A stretch of 64,000 nucleotides of DNA from Actinophytocola sp044466355 (GCF_044466355.1 NZ_JBITMQ010000023.1:1-64000), one strand, 5' to 3'. Positions 53,016 through 61,279 are shown, counted from the first letter of the stretch. The notes: a model not told the origin generated them from the letters alone. A program made the numbers and translations.

Positions 53016-53678
53016 GTGTTGCTGGCCGAGGATCTGCTGATCCTGTTGATCCGTGAGTCGACAGGCGAGATACCCAAACGTGTCGGCACTCGGCGCGTGT
53101 TGGCGGCTGCTGTGCTGGCGGAACTGGCCGCCGCGGGCCGTGTCACAGCGGACGTCGACCCGACGTGCTTGACGGTCCTGGACCGCACCCCGCTCGGTGA
53201 TCCGGTACTCGATGAGGCGTTGGCCGTCATCGAGCCAGGCCCGGTCACGGCGGTCGTGCGGTTGGTTATGCCGGGGTTGCTGGTCCGGTTGCTGGACCGG
53301 CTTGCCGCGCAGGGTGTGCTGATGCCGCGTGCTCGCCGGTGGGTTCCTGTTACGTCGAGGTTCGTGTGGCGGGTGGCTGATACCACGCGGAGCGAGCAGT
53401 TGCGGGCGCAGCTGGCTGCGGTGCTGCGGGGCCAAGCTCAGCCGGATCGGCGGACCGCCACAATGATCGCGCTGCTGCACGCGGTCGATGGGGTGGAGGA
53501 GATCGTTGCGGAGCCGGCCGCGCAGATGAGAGCGGGAGAAATCAGCGAAAGTCACTGGCCGGAAGGCAGCGTCATCAAGACCGTCGCTGAAGAGATCGCA
53601 CCGGTCCCATGGGTCATGGCGGGGGCCGTCATCACGGTGCTGCTGGTCGGAGGGGTTTGGCTTCGCCGACACGGTTGA
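53016..53678 (+). CDS. GPP34 (GOLPH3-like) phosphoprotein with C-terminal TM helix
   Basis: A 220-aa protein beginning VLLAEDLLILLI, the GPP34 N-terminus, followed by AAAVLAELAAAGRVTAD and LLVRLLDRLAAQGVLM and a helical C-domain. Bacterial GPP34 proteins are of unknown function, related to the yeast PI4P-binding Vps74. Unlike its neighbour at 55.0 kb it ends with PWVMAGAVITVLLVGGVWL, a hydrophobic anchor. GTG start; region upstream resembles that of the paralogue. A longer frame upstream to 52926 is less likely. The stretch 52664-53015 otherwise holds nothing recognised. Confidence 0.8.
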   Translation: MLLAEDLLILLIRESTGEIPKRVGTRRVLAAAVLAELAAAGRVTADVDPTCLTVLDRTPLGDPVLDEALAVIEPGPVTAVVRLVMPGLLVRLLDRLAAQGVLMPRARRWVPVTSRFVWRVADTTRSEQLRAQLAAVLRGQAQPDRRTATMIALLHAVDGVEEIVAEPAAQMRAGEISESHWPEGSVIKTVAEEIAPVPWVMAGAVITVLLVGGVWLRRHG

Positions 53679-54200
53679 TGGTCGATCGGCCGCCATCCGC
53701 CGGCAGAGCACCCATCGTCACCGGCCGGAACCTTCGGCGACCCTGCCGCGGGGTCCTAGCGCGGGTCCTGTGTCTGCGGCGCTCGTTGGGAATTCGCGAC
53801 AGTTGAATCCGCGACTGTGCCAGTAAGGATCGCCGATCGCGTCAGATGCGATCTCGCGACTGTGTGATCGGCGCGGTAGATGAGCCGCCGCATCGCGTCC
53901 CAGCTCGGGGAGGCTGGGAAGGCGAGATCGAAGTCGAACGTACCGCCGCTGGCGATGGCTGGCTGGCCGGGTGACACGTTCGGTTGCTGATCTGCGGTCC
54001 AGCGAGCCGACTCGCATCTGGCGCGACCAGATCGCATCTGATGCGAGCGGCGGGGAGGCGATTCGGGTGGGTCGGCACGACGGCCCGCTGCCTCGTTACC
54101 AGCCGAGCTACACATCGCGTCCCTGCGCGTGACACTCCGCCCGAACGCTGCGTGAGCCATTTAGCCTGGTTGCTCCCAACTGGCCGCTCCGATCAATGGT
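53679..54200. other. Intergenic stretch with TCGCATCTGA repeats
   Basis: Contains several copies of TCGCATCTGA: inverse at 53842, a variant at 54012, and one inside the palindrome TCGCATC-T-GATGCGA (54032-54046), plus a CGCCGATC ... GATCGGCG inverted pair around 53831-53873. On the minus strand a short coding-like fragment (TFDFDLAFPASPSWDAM RR) is seen near 53930 but no complete gene. Likely decayed DNA with binding-site repeats. Confidence 0.4.
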
Positions 54201-54746
54201 TCACCGAAACTCCGGCCAGTCCCGGATGACTGGTCCCAACTCGCGCGCCGCGCCGTGACGGACTGGCAGCCGCGCCGACGAGCCGTCCCAGAAGCGCAGC
54301 CATATCACGTCCCGCAGCAGCCAGCGGTGTGCTCGGATCCGTGTGACGAAGCCTGGCCCGCTGCGCCACAACACCTCCGCCGCGGTCACCAACTCGCCGC
54401 GGATCTCTGCCTGCGCCGCGCCGATCACGGCGACTTCGCCCGGCCCGAACGCCAGCCACGGGTCACGCAGTTCGCGCGGCGCCCAGGAAAATGGAGTCCG
54501 CAACACGTCACCGGTCACGTCATCCCGCTCGCGCGCCGAGAACCACTGTTCTATGGGCGCGAGCAGAACGCTCATGAATGTCCCGAAAGTGTTGCGGAGC
54601 CACCGCTCAGCTCTTGCCCCGCCAGGTTCTCGCGTCGGCGCGCGGAACGTGCACTCGGCTGGGTGGTACCGCACGACGGCTGTTGGCACCCGTGGCAACG
54701 TGTCCTTGGCAGCCAGTTCCGCCCGTAAACCCGCTCCAGCGGCCAT
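54201..54746 (-). CDS. Hypothetical protein, 181 aa
   Basis: ATG at 54746 has CTGGAG 7 nt upstream; the frame is open far further but without good coding sense. The protein has an ordered hydrophobic pattern (FGTFMSVLLAPIEQWFSARE; GPGEVAVIGAAQAEIRGELVTAA; LLRDVIWLRFWDGSSARL) but no domain I recognise. It is convergent with the first GPP34 and divergent from the second. Confidence 0.5.
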   Translation of the reverse strand: MAAGAGLRAELAAKDTLPRVPTAVVRYHPAECTFRAPTREPGGARAERWLRNTFGTFMSVLLAPIEQWFSARERDDVTGDVLRTPFSWAPRELRDPWLAFGPGEVAVIGAAQAEIRGELVTAAEVLWRSGPGFVTRIRAHRWLLRDVIWLRFWDGSSARLPVRHGAARELGPVIRDWPEFR

Positions 54747-55014
54747 TTGGCATCTCCAGGAATTGTGCTCTGGACAACGGGATCCACACGCAGAAAGTTC
54801 CACCTCGATGGTGTCCCGCAACGACCTGAACTCGCTACGGCGTGCGTCGGCCGCCGTTTTCTGGGTGGCGTCCTGCTTCTGGTGTGCTGGTTCGAGGTGA
54901 ACATGCGCGGGCCGTCCGCCAGTGGCCGTGGTTCGCCACGGAAGTGGTGCACGCCGGCGGTCGCCCATGGTTCTCTGTGCGCGGCCTGTGCGGCTCGCGC
55001 CGTATTCTTGTCGC

Positions 55015-55644
55015 ATGGCACTCGCCGAGGACTTGTTGGTTCTCCTTGTCGGGAAGTCGTCCGGGGAGCTGCCCCGACGGAGCGGGACGCAGTCCGCACT
55101 CGCGGCCGCCGTGCTCGTCGAGTTGGTCGAGTGCGGTCGAGTGGTGCTCGATGATCAGGACCTGGTCCACGTCGTGTCTGCGGCGCCGGTTGGTGATCCC
55201 CTCCTCGACGGCGCTCTTGGGGTACTCGTCGAGGGTCTGCCCGTCGTCGACGCCGTGGCGGGGATCACGCCGCCCGGGCTTTACGTTTGGCTTCTCGACC
55301 GGCTGGTCGCGCGCGGGATCCTCGCGCCAAGAGCTCGTAACTTCGTTCCTCTTGGCTCCAAGTACGTCTGGCGGGTCGTCGACACCGCGCCTCGGGAACG
55401 GCTCCGCGGTTGGCTTGCGGGCGTGCTCGCCGGGCACACCGCCCTCAACCAGTGGAGTGCCGCTCTGATCTCTCTTCTCTACGCCGTCAACGCGGTCGAT
55501 GTCGTGGTCGAGGGCTCGGACGCCTTCCGGCGGGCCGACGAGATCAGCCGGAGTGGGTGGGCCGCCTCAGCGGTGGTGCACCCGCTGATCGACCGCAGCC
55601 ACCTCTTCGCCGACTTCTCCGGCATGCCCGGTCCGATGGACTGA
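55015..55644 (+). CDS. GPP34 (GOLPH3-like) phosphoprotein
   Basis: A 209-aa protein: ALAEDLLVLLVGKSSGELP, LAAAVLVELVECGRVVLDD, PPGLYVWLLDRLVARGILAP, VWRVVDTAPRERLRGWLAG. Same family as the gene at 53016 with which it shares spacing of motifs and parts of the upstream sequence (TGTGCGCGG ... TGTGCGGC). No C-terminal TM. ATG start at 55015. May interact with lipids or form a local duplicated module. Confidence 0.85.
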   Translation: MALAEDLLVLLVGKSSGELPRRSGTQSALAAAVLVELVECGRVVLDDQDLVHVVSAAPVGDPLLDGALGVLVEGLPVVDAVAGITPPGLYVWLLDRLVARGILAPRARNFVPLGSKYVWRVVDTAPRERLRGWLAGVLAGHTALNQWSAALISLLYAVNAVDVVVEGSDAFRRADEISRSGWAASAVVHPLIDRSHLFADFSGMPGPMD

Positions 55645-55880
55645 CCTCGGGCTGGCCCTCGCAGCCGCCCAGATCAGCGCAGTCCGATGGGCCGGAGGAG
55701 GCCGGAACGGCTGGCCTTTTGCCGCGGCGCCGCGAGAACGAGGTGAACCCAGGCACTCGTGCTGATCTCGGTGCGACCTTCTCAGACACATCTGACAGCA
55801 TGCTGACCTCAACAAACGATGATCATGGGACCACGCTGCGGACGAGGCGCTCCAACGCTTCGCGGGGGAGGCGGTCTCCA

Positions 55881-56165
55881 TCAGCCACAGCGTGCTCGCC
55901 CGCGGACGGCGTCGATGGCACGAGCCGGTGTGTGCCGTTTGCCCTTGGGGTCTCCGGTATAGATCTCGGTTCCGGCCTGCTTGATCGCTGGTCCGAACGT
56001 CGCCAGGCCCGACTCGATGTCGACGTCGGTCCATCGCAGTCCGCACAGGTCGCCACGCCGTTTGCCGGTGGTGAACGCCAGCCACACGAAGGCGCCCCAT
56101 GCAGGGTCCTTGCGCCACGCCTTGTTAATCAGTAGCGCGGCTTCATGGGCGCTATGCCTCGGCCT
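55881..56165 (-). pseudogene. Tyrosine-recombinase catalytic-domain fragment
   Basis: In one frame: AHEAALLINKAWRKDPAWGA, then FVWLAFTTGKRRGDLCGLRW with TDVDIE, the conserved box-I Arg region of actinophage/ICE integrases, followed by TPARAIDA and a stop. Residues before about 56165 no longer align. It is on the same strand and in collinear order with the integrase N-terminal half at 60.4-60.9 kb. Confidence 0.7.
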
Positions 56166-56359
56166 TGCACGCAGGCGAAAGCCTACGTGACACCCGGTGG
56201 AAGTCGGTCGACATCAGAACTGTCGATGTGTACCACCAGCAGCAGAGAGTCCACAATCTCACCATCGTCGACATCCACACGTACTATGTGCTAGCCGGTA
56301 ACACTCCGGTGCTGGTTCACAACAGCAATTTGCATCAACATGTCGTCGGCTATTGGTGA
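56165..56359 (+). pseudogene. HINT-domain C-terminal fragment of a polymorphic toxin
   Basis: The tail of a pretoxin HINT domain is clear: VHNLTIVDIHTYYVLAGNTPVLVHNSN, the junction at which toxin domains are attached. Everything upstream is gone, replaced by integrase-fragment DNA. The frame stops 10 codons after the junction. Codon use is less GC-rich than the core genome. Confidence 0.7.
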
Positions 56360-56561
56360 AGACAGCTTTTTGGCCAAGGCGGCGCAGCAAGCTGGGCGCA
56401 GCGAGCGGGTTCAGCAGGAAATGGATGGCCTCTTCAGGCAGTTCAGGTCGTGCGCGGCTTTTCTTCAGAATGCGAACGGAGGAATACAGATAGTGGGCAA
56501 GGCTGATAAGGGTAACGAGTCGGCTGTGATACGAAGGCTGACTGATATCTATGGCCAGTGA
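56340..56561 (+). pseudogene. Toxin-module remnant following the HINT fragment
   Basis: A 73-codon frame: GEDSFLAKAAQQAGRSERVQ ... then GIQIVGKADKGNESAVIRRLTDIYG. The start and end resemble the first and last parts of the same polymorphic toxin family (final strand xIVGKADKxNExxVIxxL), but the centre is missing and the neighbouring frame contains GRARLFFR, indicating a deletion plus frameshift. Probably inactive. Family assignment is from memory and uncertain. Confidence 0.5.
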
Positions 56562-56892
56562 TCCGTTCTTTCGAGTCCAACTCAATGATGCCGAAGCAAT
56601 ATTCATGCTTGGTTCTGGGGATGCGGTAGGGGCTGTTGAAAACGTAGACGTGGAAGTCGTTCACGTCGACGGCAGTCGGTGGAGTGGTACCTTCTTGTCG
56701 CTCGCTGAGATTGGTCGCATAATGGATCACTGGAGGGTTGCAGGTGAGGGCCTCGGCGGGAGTTACTTCCAATGTCCAGACTTGGTCATTGTGAGATGCG
56801 GTGGAATCGCTGCCATGGTGGAGGTGTTGAACGGTCTAGTCGATTCCGGCGAGTTTCGAAATGTACTAGTTCGGATTGACATTGAGGAATGA
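56551..56892 (+). CDS. Putative immunity protein
   Basis: A 113-aa acidic protein (SDPFFRVQLNDAEAIFMLG ... VRIDIEE) whose ATG overlaps the end of the toxin remnant by 11 nt, the usual toxin-immunity spacing. GC content is clearly lower than in the first 50 kb. Family not recognised; function assigned by position only. It looks intact. Confidence 0.55.
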   Translation: MASDPFFRVQLNDAEAIFMLGSGDAVGAVENVDVEVVHVDGSRWSGTFLSLAEIGRIMDHWRVAGEGLGGSYFQCPDLVIVRCGGIAAMVEVLNGLVDSGEFRNVLVRIDIEE

Positions 56893-57114
56893 TCAGCCTG
56901 ATCAATGAGACGGCTGCGGGATTGCTCGTGACAGAGGTAGCTGTGGATGCGCCGAAGGACGTGGGCGTTCGAGCGCGTTGTCGTCACGGTCGCCGTCACC
57001 GTTCAGTGAGGTAGTGATCGGCTCCTGACTCTTGAGAGGAGTGCGGCCTTGGCGTGCCGGGCTTCGTCCCGGGAAGGCGATGGCGGGGCCGAAGGCCAGA
57101 GCCCGGCGCACCCA

Positions 57115-57365
57115 CTATCGTACGATGGTATAGCACGAAACAAGACATTCCCCGACGCGAAGCCACGTGCCTGAGGGCTGTCCCGCGGTGTCGAGCATGA
57201 ACGAGGCGACGGACGCGACGTGGCGATAGAACGTCGTCCGGTTGATGTTGAACTGCCTGGCGAGGGCGGCGACGCTGGGATAGGCGCCGCCGCTGCGGTG
57301 AGCGGCCAGGAGTGTTCGGCTGCTGCGCGGACTTCCTCGTCGGTGGGCAACGTGGGGCCTTTCAC
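57115..57365 (-). pseudogene. Small HTH protein remnant of a mobile element, one frameshift
   Basis: Starts (GTG) KGPTLPTDEEVRAAAEH, then after a single-base shift LLAAHRSGGAYPSVAALARQ with FNINRTTFYRHVASV, a helix-turn-helix like the small proteins carried with Tn554/IS-type recombinases. About 83 codons in total. The zones 56893-57114 and 57366-57469 hold no recognised gene. Confidence 0.5.
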
Positions 57366-57472
57366 TGGTCTGCCTGGGGATATCCGGCTGCGGTGAGCAT
57401 CGCGGTCAGTTCCTGGTGTTGCTCGGCGAGGCGGTGCGCGACGTAGGTTAAAACTCAAGCTAGACCACTTTC

Positions 57473-58206
57473 CAGGAAAGGGCCTTCGCCAGGCTCTCGA
57501 TCGCGCTCAGTGAACTGATCCAGATCTTTCGGAACCGGCTGGTGCTGGTCACCAGTTTCATCATGCCCGTGGCGGTCAGCGCGTTCATCTACAAGCACGA
57601 GACGTTCGAGGCCATCGGCAGCCTCGGCTACATCGCGGCAGTGGTGATGTTCACCGTCGGTGCGTTCGGGCTCTACACCACCACGGTGGCCACCCTGGCA
57701 TCCCGCCGCCAGAACCTCTTCCTCAAACGACTGCGCTCCACCGCGACGGGCGACGCGGGCATCCTGTCCGGACTGTTGCTCCCGATCTCCGTCATCTCGC
57801 TGATCCAGGTCGCCGTGATCATGACCGTGCTGGTGTCGGTCACCGGCGACTCGGCGAACATCCCCTCCTGGTGGCGGCCGTCGTGGCGACGGTGGCCATG
57901 ATGCCCAGCCTGGGCCTGGCCACGGCCGGACTGACGAACTCGCCGGACCACGCCCAGGTGACCACGTTGCCGGTGAGCCTCGGCGTCATCACGGTGGCCA
58001 GCTGGGTGGGGATCACCGGCACCGAGGAACTCACCCTGCTCAAGCGGCTGCCCCCCGGCGGCTCAGCCACCGAACTGGTCGTCAACGCCTGGAACGGCGG
58101 CGTTCCGTTGGCGGACTCCCTGCTCCTGCTCGCACCCACGCTGTCCTGGGTCGTCGCTGCCGTCGTACTGGCGTCCCGCCTCTTCAGCTGGGAAGCGCGC
58201 CGGTGA
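57473..58206 (+). pseudogene. ABC-2 type permease, 5'-truncated and frameshifted
   Basis: The frame opens after a stop at ~57463 with FARLSIALSELIQIFRNRLV and continues as six hydrophobic segments of a daunorubicin-type ABC-2 permease (VAVSAFIYKHETFEAIGSLG, GAFGLYTTTVATLASRRQNL with FLKRLRST). A missing C near 57863 (ATCCCCTCC) shifts to LVAAVVATVAMMPSLGLATA and NSPDHAQVTTLPVSL. No ATPase gene adjoins. N-terminus and partner were probably lost at the junction near 57.46 kb. Confidence 0.65.
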
Positions 58207-58271
58207 CTGTCCCTTGCCCCGGGAACTCCGACTCGGAGTTCCCGGGGCGAGTGGCGGATGCGGTTGTCGGT

Positions 58272-58769
58272 CTACGAGTTGATGGTCGCGGACCACCCGC
58301 TGGCGACGTGAACCCATTCGTTTCCGTCCAACACGTACCCGAAGGCCGCGGCGCGGAAGGAAACGCCATCGCCGACGCCGGAACGTGGCGTGTAACAGGC
58401 GATTCGGCCAGGTGTGACGTGGCCGTTCCCGCCGGATGTATCACACGACATCCGGCCGTAGTACACGCCGTTGTGGTAACGGTAGATCCATGCGTTCGCG
58501 AACTGTCCGTAGGGCATCGGGCCCTGCTGTGTCGTATCCAGGTTGTAGTTGATGTACACGGCGAAGAAGCCGCCGCTGTCCTGGCACAGCTGGACGGCGC
58601 CCCAACGGTGACCGCTGTAGTTGTTCTTCACGTAGTTCGCCGACCGGGTCGAGTGTCCGTAACAGTTGTCCACGGCAGCGTCAGCACTGGCCTCAGCCGA
58701 TGCGGACGATCCCATCAGACATACCGCGAACACGATGGCGCCCACAAGTACGATGATTTTCTTTCTCAC
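58272..58769 (-). CDS. Secreted hypothetical protein
   Basis: A 165-aa protein: signal peptide (KKIIVLVGAIVFAVCLMGSS, cleavage after SASAEA-type site) and a Tyr/Gly/Asn-rich mature part with four cysteines (NCYGHSTRS, LCQDSGG, MSCDTSG, IACYTPRSG), as in small secreted beta proteins. No family named. Divergent from an ArsR-type regulator with a 30-bp palindrome between, so probably its regulated target. Confidence 0.7.
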   Translation of the reverse strand: MRKKIIVLVGAIVFAVCLMGSSASAEASADAAVDNCYGHSTRSANYVKNNYSGHRWGAVQLCQDSGGFFAVYINYNLDTTQQGPMPYGQFANAWIYRYHNGVYYGRMSCDTSGGNGHVTPGRIACYTPRSGVGDGVSFRAAAFGYVLDGNEWVHVASGWSATINS

Positions 58770-58830
58770 ATTGCCCCTCTCGCCTGCGCCGAATTTCGGT
58801 CTGAACGTTATTCAGCTCGATGTTCCCGCG

Positions 58831-58860
58831 GTATTGATTCGAGACTGTTCGAATCAATAC
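58831..58860. promoter_or_regulatory. Perfect 30-bp palindrome operator GTATTGATTCGA-N6-TCGAATCAATAC
   Basis: Twelve-base arms are exact complements with a 6-bp centre. It lies 21 bp before the ArsR-type start and 61 bp before the secreted-protein start: a classic ArsR-family operator position. Confidence 0.75.
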
Positions 58861-58881
58861 CAGCGTGGTTGAATCACTGGC

Positions 58882-59820
58882 GTGATCACATTGCGGATGA
58901 CGGCCGACACGATGGGCCGGACCAGGCTCGCGGCGTCGCCGGCGGCTGAGGTCACGGTATGGTTGTGGTTGCTCGTGGCCGGTCGCAGTCACCCGTTGTT
59001 CGGGGCGCACGGCCCGGCAGCCCGGTCGATCCTGAGCCACCCCGACGTCGCGCTTGTCGCCAGCACGCTGTCCCCGGTTTACGCGCCGGACCTGCTGACG
59101 CCCGCCGCCACACCGGGGCAGCCGCGATCGGTGCTTGACACCCAGTTGGACAAGGTGAGTAGCACGGCGCAGGAGGCTATCGCCGATCAGGTCGGCCACG
59201 CGGTGGGCCACGGGAGGCAGGTGCCCGCACCGGTCCGGGACGCGGTCGACTCGGGCACCTTCGGCCGCCGCGCGGCGAACGGGCTGGCGGTGTTCTGGCG
59301 GCACGTCCTCGCCGACGACTGGGGTTCGCTGAACGGCGCGATGGAAGCCGACCTCGCGGAGCGGACGCGGACGATGGCGGGCCATGGGCTCGGTGCCCTG
59401 CTCGGCTCGCTGCACCCGACCGTCAGCTGGGCGGGCGGATCGCTGATGATCGACCTGGGCAGACACGACGAGGACGTCGAGCTGGGCGACCGGGAGCTGG
59501 TCCTGTCACCGAGCGTGCTCAACTGGCCGAACGTCACCGTGCAGCCGTGCGGCGACGGTCCGGCGGTCATCAACTACCCGGCAGCCGGGCTGGCGGCCGA
59601 CGCCCGCCGCGACCCGGACGTGCTCGCCCGGCTCTACGGCGACACCAGGGCCGGCCTGCTCGCCGATCTCGGCGCACCGAGGTCGACGGCCGAGCTGAGT
59701 GCCCGTCACGAGGTGGCGCCGTCGACGGTGTCCTACCACCTGCGGATCCTGCACCAGGCTGGCCTGATCACCCGGCGCCGAGACGGACATTTCGTGCTGT
59801 ACCAACGAAAACCTGGCTAG
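58882..59820 (+). CDS. ArsR-type winged-helix regulator with long N-terminal domain
   Basis: A 312-aa protein. The C-terminal ~75 residues are an ArsR HTH (LYGDTRAGLLADLGAPRSTAELSARHEVAPSTVSYHLRILHQAGLITRRRDG); the N-terminal ~220 residues are the DUF5937-like domain of actinobacterial regulators. GTG start. Autoregulation by the adjacent palindrome is likely, with the secreted protein as second target. Confidence 0.85.
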   Translation: MITLRMTADTMGRTRLAASPAAEVTVWLWLLVAGRSHPLFGAHGPAARSILSHPDVALVASTLSPVYAPDLLTPAATPGQPRSVLDTQLDKVSSTAQEAIADQVGHAVGHGRQVPAPVRDAVDSGTFGRRAANGLAVFWRHVLADDWGSLNGAMEADLAERTRTMAGHGLGALLGSLHPTVSWAGGSLMIDLGRHDEDVELGDRELVLSPSVLNWPNVTVQPCGDGPAVINYPAAGLAADARRDPDVLARLYGDTRAGLLADLGAPRSTAELSARHEVAPSTVSYHLRILHQAGLITRRRDGHFVLYQRKPG

Positions 59821-59859
59821 CTTGACTCGCGGGCGAGCAATCCGGGCGGCACGACTGCG

Positions 59860-60311
59860 ATGTGGGTGAAGGATCGGCTGAACGGGTTGTGGCGTGACGA
59901 GGATTTCCTCGACTGGTACCCGCGCGATGGACGCCCCGGTCGATCGCCCGCGCAGTTGGCGACGGTCTGTGTGCTGCAGTTTCGGCTTGATCTGTTCGAT
60001 CGGCAGGCAGCCGACGCGGTGCGCTGCCGCATTGATTTCAAGTACGCTGGACCTCGCACTGGCCCGTCTCAAGGATGCGGGGCTCGTGTGCGAACGTGGC
60101 ACCGCAGTGCACCAATTCCACCCATGTTCTGGCCGCGGTGCGCGATCTGACTCGGCTTGCGCTGATCGCCGAGGCGATGCGCGCCGCGCTGGAGGAGATC
60201 GCAGGCGCTGCCCCACAGTTGCTGGTCGGTCTGGTGGACGAACAGCGGGGCCGCCGCTACGGCCGTCCGGTCCGAGCGGATGACACCGGCGGAGAGACGG
60301 AGTCGCCATAG
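59860..60311 (+). pseudogene. IS1182-family transposase remnant
   Basis: Begins intact: ATG, WVKDRLNGLWRDEDFLDWYP, GRSPAQLATVCVLQF, DRQAADAVRCRIDFKYA, then frame breaks with deletion to LALARLKDAGLVCERGT and STHVLAAVRDLTRLALIAEA ... GLVDEQRGRRYGRPV. Only the N-terminal quarter of the ~500-aa transposase remains, in three frames. No terminal inverted repeats could be assigned. Confidence 0.75.
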
Positions 60312-60404
60312 ACTGGGTTCAGCATCGCGTTGGGGATCGGCATCGGGTTGTTCCGAGCGGCTTCCCTGTTTTGCTGGTGAGCGCGTACTGCTCGCCCGTT
60401 CAGG

Positions 60405-60938
60405 ATCGTGTATCTCCCGGATCGAGGAGACGGACAACTGCCTGCACCGGTGTGGCTCGCAACGGTGGTCGCATTCGTGCTCGCGCGGGGTCCGGTGGTC
60501 GATCCGCGGCCGACGGTCGCAGTGCTGGCGACATTGCCGGAGTTCCGCAAGGAAAGCCCTCGAGGACGTGTGGCTGCGCCCACTTGAGAGTGGTCTCACC
60601 CACCAGCGCGGATATGTGGTTCTTGTGCTTGCTGCGCCAGCCACGCATCGTCCCCGGGTCGATGTCGACGACGTCGAGAAAGGCGTCGATCAGCTGATCG
60701 ACGGTCGCGTTGGTCCGCGGTGCCTTCTGGTCATCGACCCGCTTGAGCCCCTGGTCAGTGCCCGCTCGGCAGCCTTGTCCAGATCCGGCGTGCCGACCGG
60801 GATCGTCTCGCCGACGTAGATCGGTCGCTTGGTGATCGGATCCCGGCCGTTGTAGACCCGGATCCTCCGCGCTCCGCTACGGAGCGTCTCGATGTTCCCG
60901 CGTTTGCGCCGGTTAGAGCGCTGGGTCGTTGAACCCAT
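60405..60938 (-). pseudogene. Integrase N-terminal half, frameshifted and truncated
   Basis: Starts GSTTQRSNRRKRGNIETLRS with RVYNGRDPITKRP (arm-binding domain). An extra G at ~60748 shifts to LKRVDDQKAPRTNATVDQLI and GTMRGWRSKHKNHISALVGE; another shift yields FLAELRQCRQHCDRRPRIDH ... SVSSIREIHD, where homology stops and IS1182 remnant DNA follows. This is the core-binding part of an actinobacterial ICE/phage tyrosine recombinase. The catalytic part is at 55.9-56.2 kb. Confidence 0.75.
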
Positions 60939-60986
60939 GGCAAGCCCCCTGGCTTCACTGTATGCCACGGAGATCATGAAGCCGAG

Positions 60987-61014
60987 CCTGGCCAGCGCGT
61001 TTGCGCTGGCCAGG
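60987..61014 (-). terminator. tRNA-type terminator hairpin
   Basis: CCTGGCCAGCGC-GTTT-GCGCTGGCCAGG, a perfect 12-bp stem, two bases past the CCA end of the tRNA fragment on the same strand. This is the native terminator expected for the tRNA gene. Confidence 0.7.
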
Positions 61015-61016
61015 GC

Positions 61017-61061
61017 TGGCGCCCCCGGCAGGACTCGAACCTGCGACCCAGAGCTTAGAAG
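61017..61061 (-). tRNA. tRNA-Arg(TCT) 3' fragment, attachment-site half
   Basis: The minus strand gives anticodon loop CTTCTAA (anticodon TCT), 3' stem GCTCT, T arm GCAGG-TTCGAGT-CCTGC, acceptor CGGGGGC, discriminator G and CCA. The 5' half is not found: bases before the loop do not form AGAGC or GCCCCCG. So this is not a functional gene but the 45-nt 3' copy left by a tRNA-targeting integrase crossing over at the anticodon loop. An integrase remnant lies 79 bp away. Confidence 0.75.
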
Positions 61062-61251
61062 TGGATCTCTGCTGTCACTCGACAACGACTGCCGCTATAC
61101 GCCCTGAGCTGAGTGTTTCGCGGTAGCAAACGTCCGACAACATGCGTGGTCGGTTGGTGTCTGCGGTCGTTTGGGTGGGGTAAGAGTCAGGCGGCTGCGC
61201 CTGATTGCTCGCGTCGACCGCATCGACCGACAAGGTCGACTCCTGACGGAG

Positions 61252-61279
61252 TTGTCCACAGCCCACTGAGTTGTCCACA
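61252..61279 (+). promoter_or_regulatory. Twin DnaA boxes (second copy)
   Basis: Two exact TTGTCCACA boxes 19 nt apart in GTTGTCCACAGCCCACTGAG plus the second box. Same sequence frame and spacing as the element at 20400-20427 apart from one C/T change. Placed in the gap before the dcm gene. Confidence 0.7.

Noticed and set aside
57542..58206. Two separate membrane proteins
   Set aside because: The two frames are parts of one ABC-2 permease joined by a one-base shift.
60690..61085. ORF beginning in the tRNA region (LLSSGSQVRVLPGA...)
   Set aside because: This peptide is the familiar translation of a tRNA T arm; the integrase starts downstream at 60938.
61017..61140. Complete tRNA-Arg gene
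   Set aside because: The 5' half (acceptor, D arm, 5' anticodon stem) is absent.
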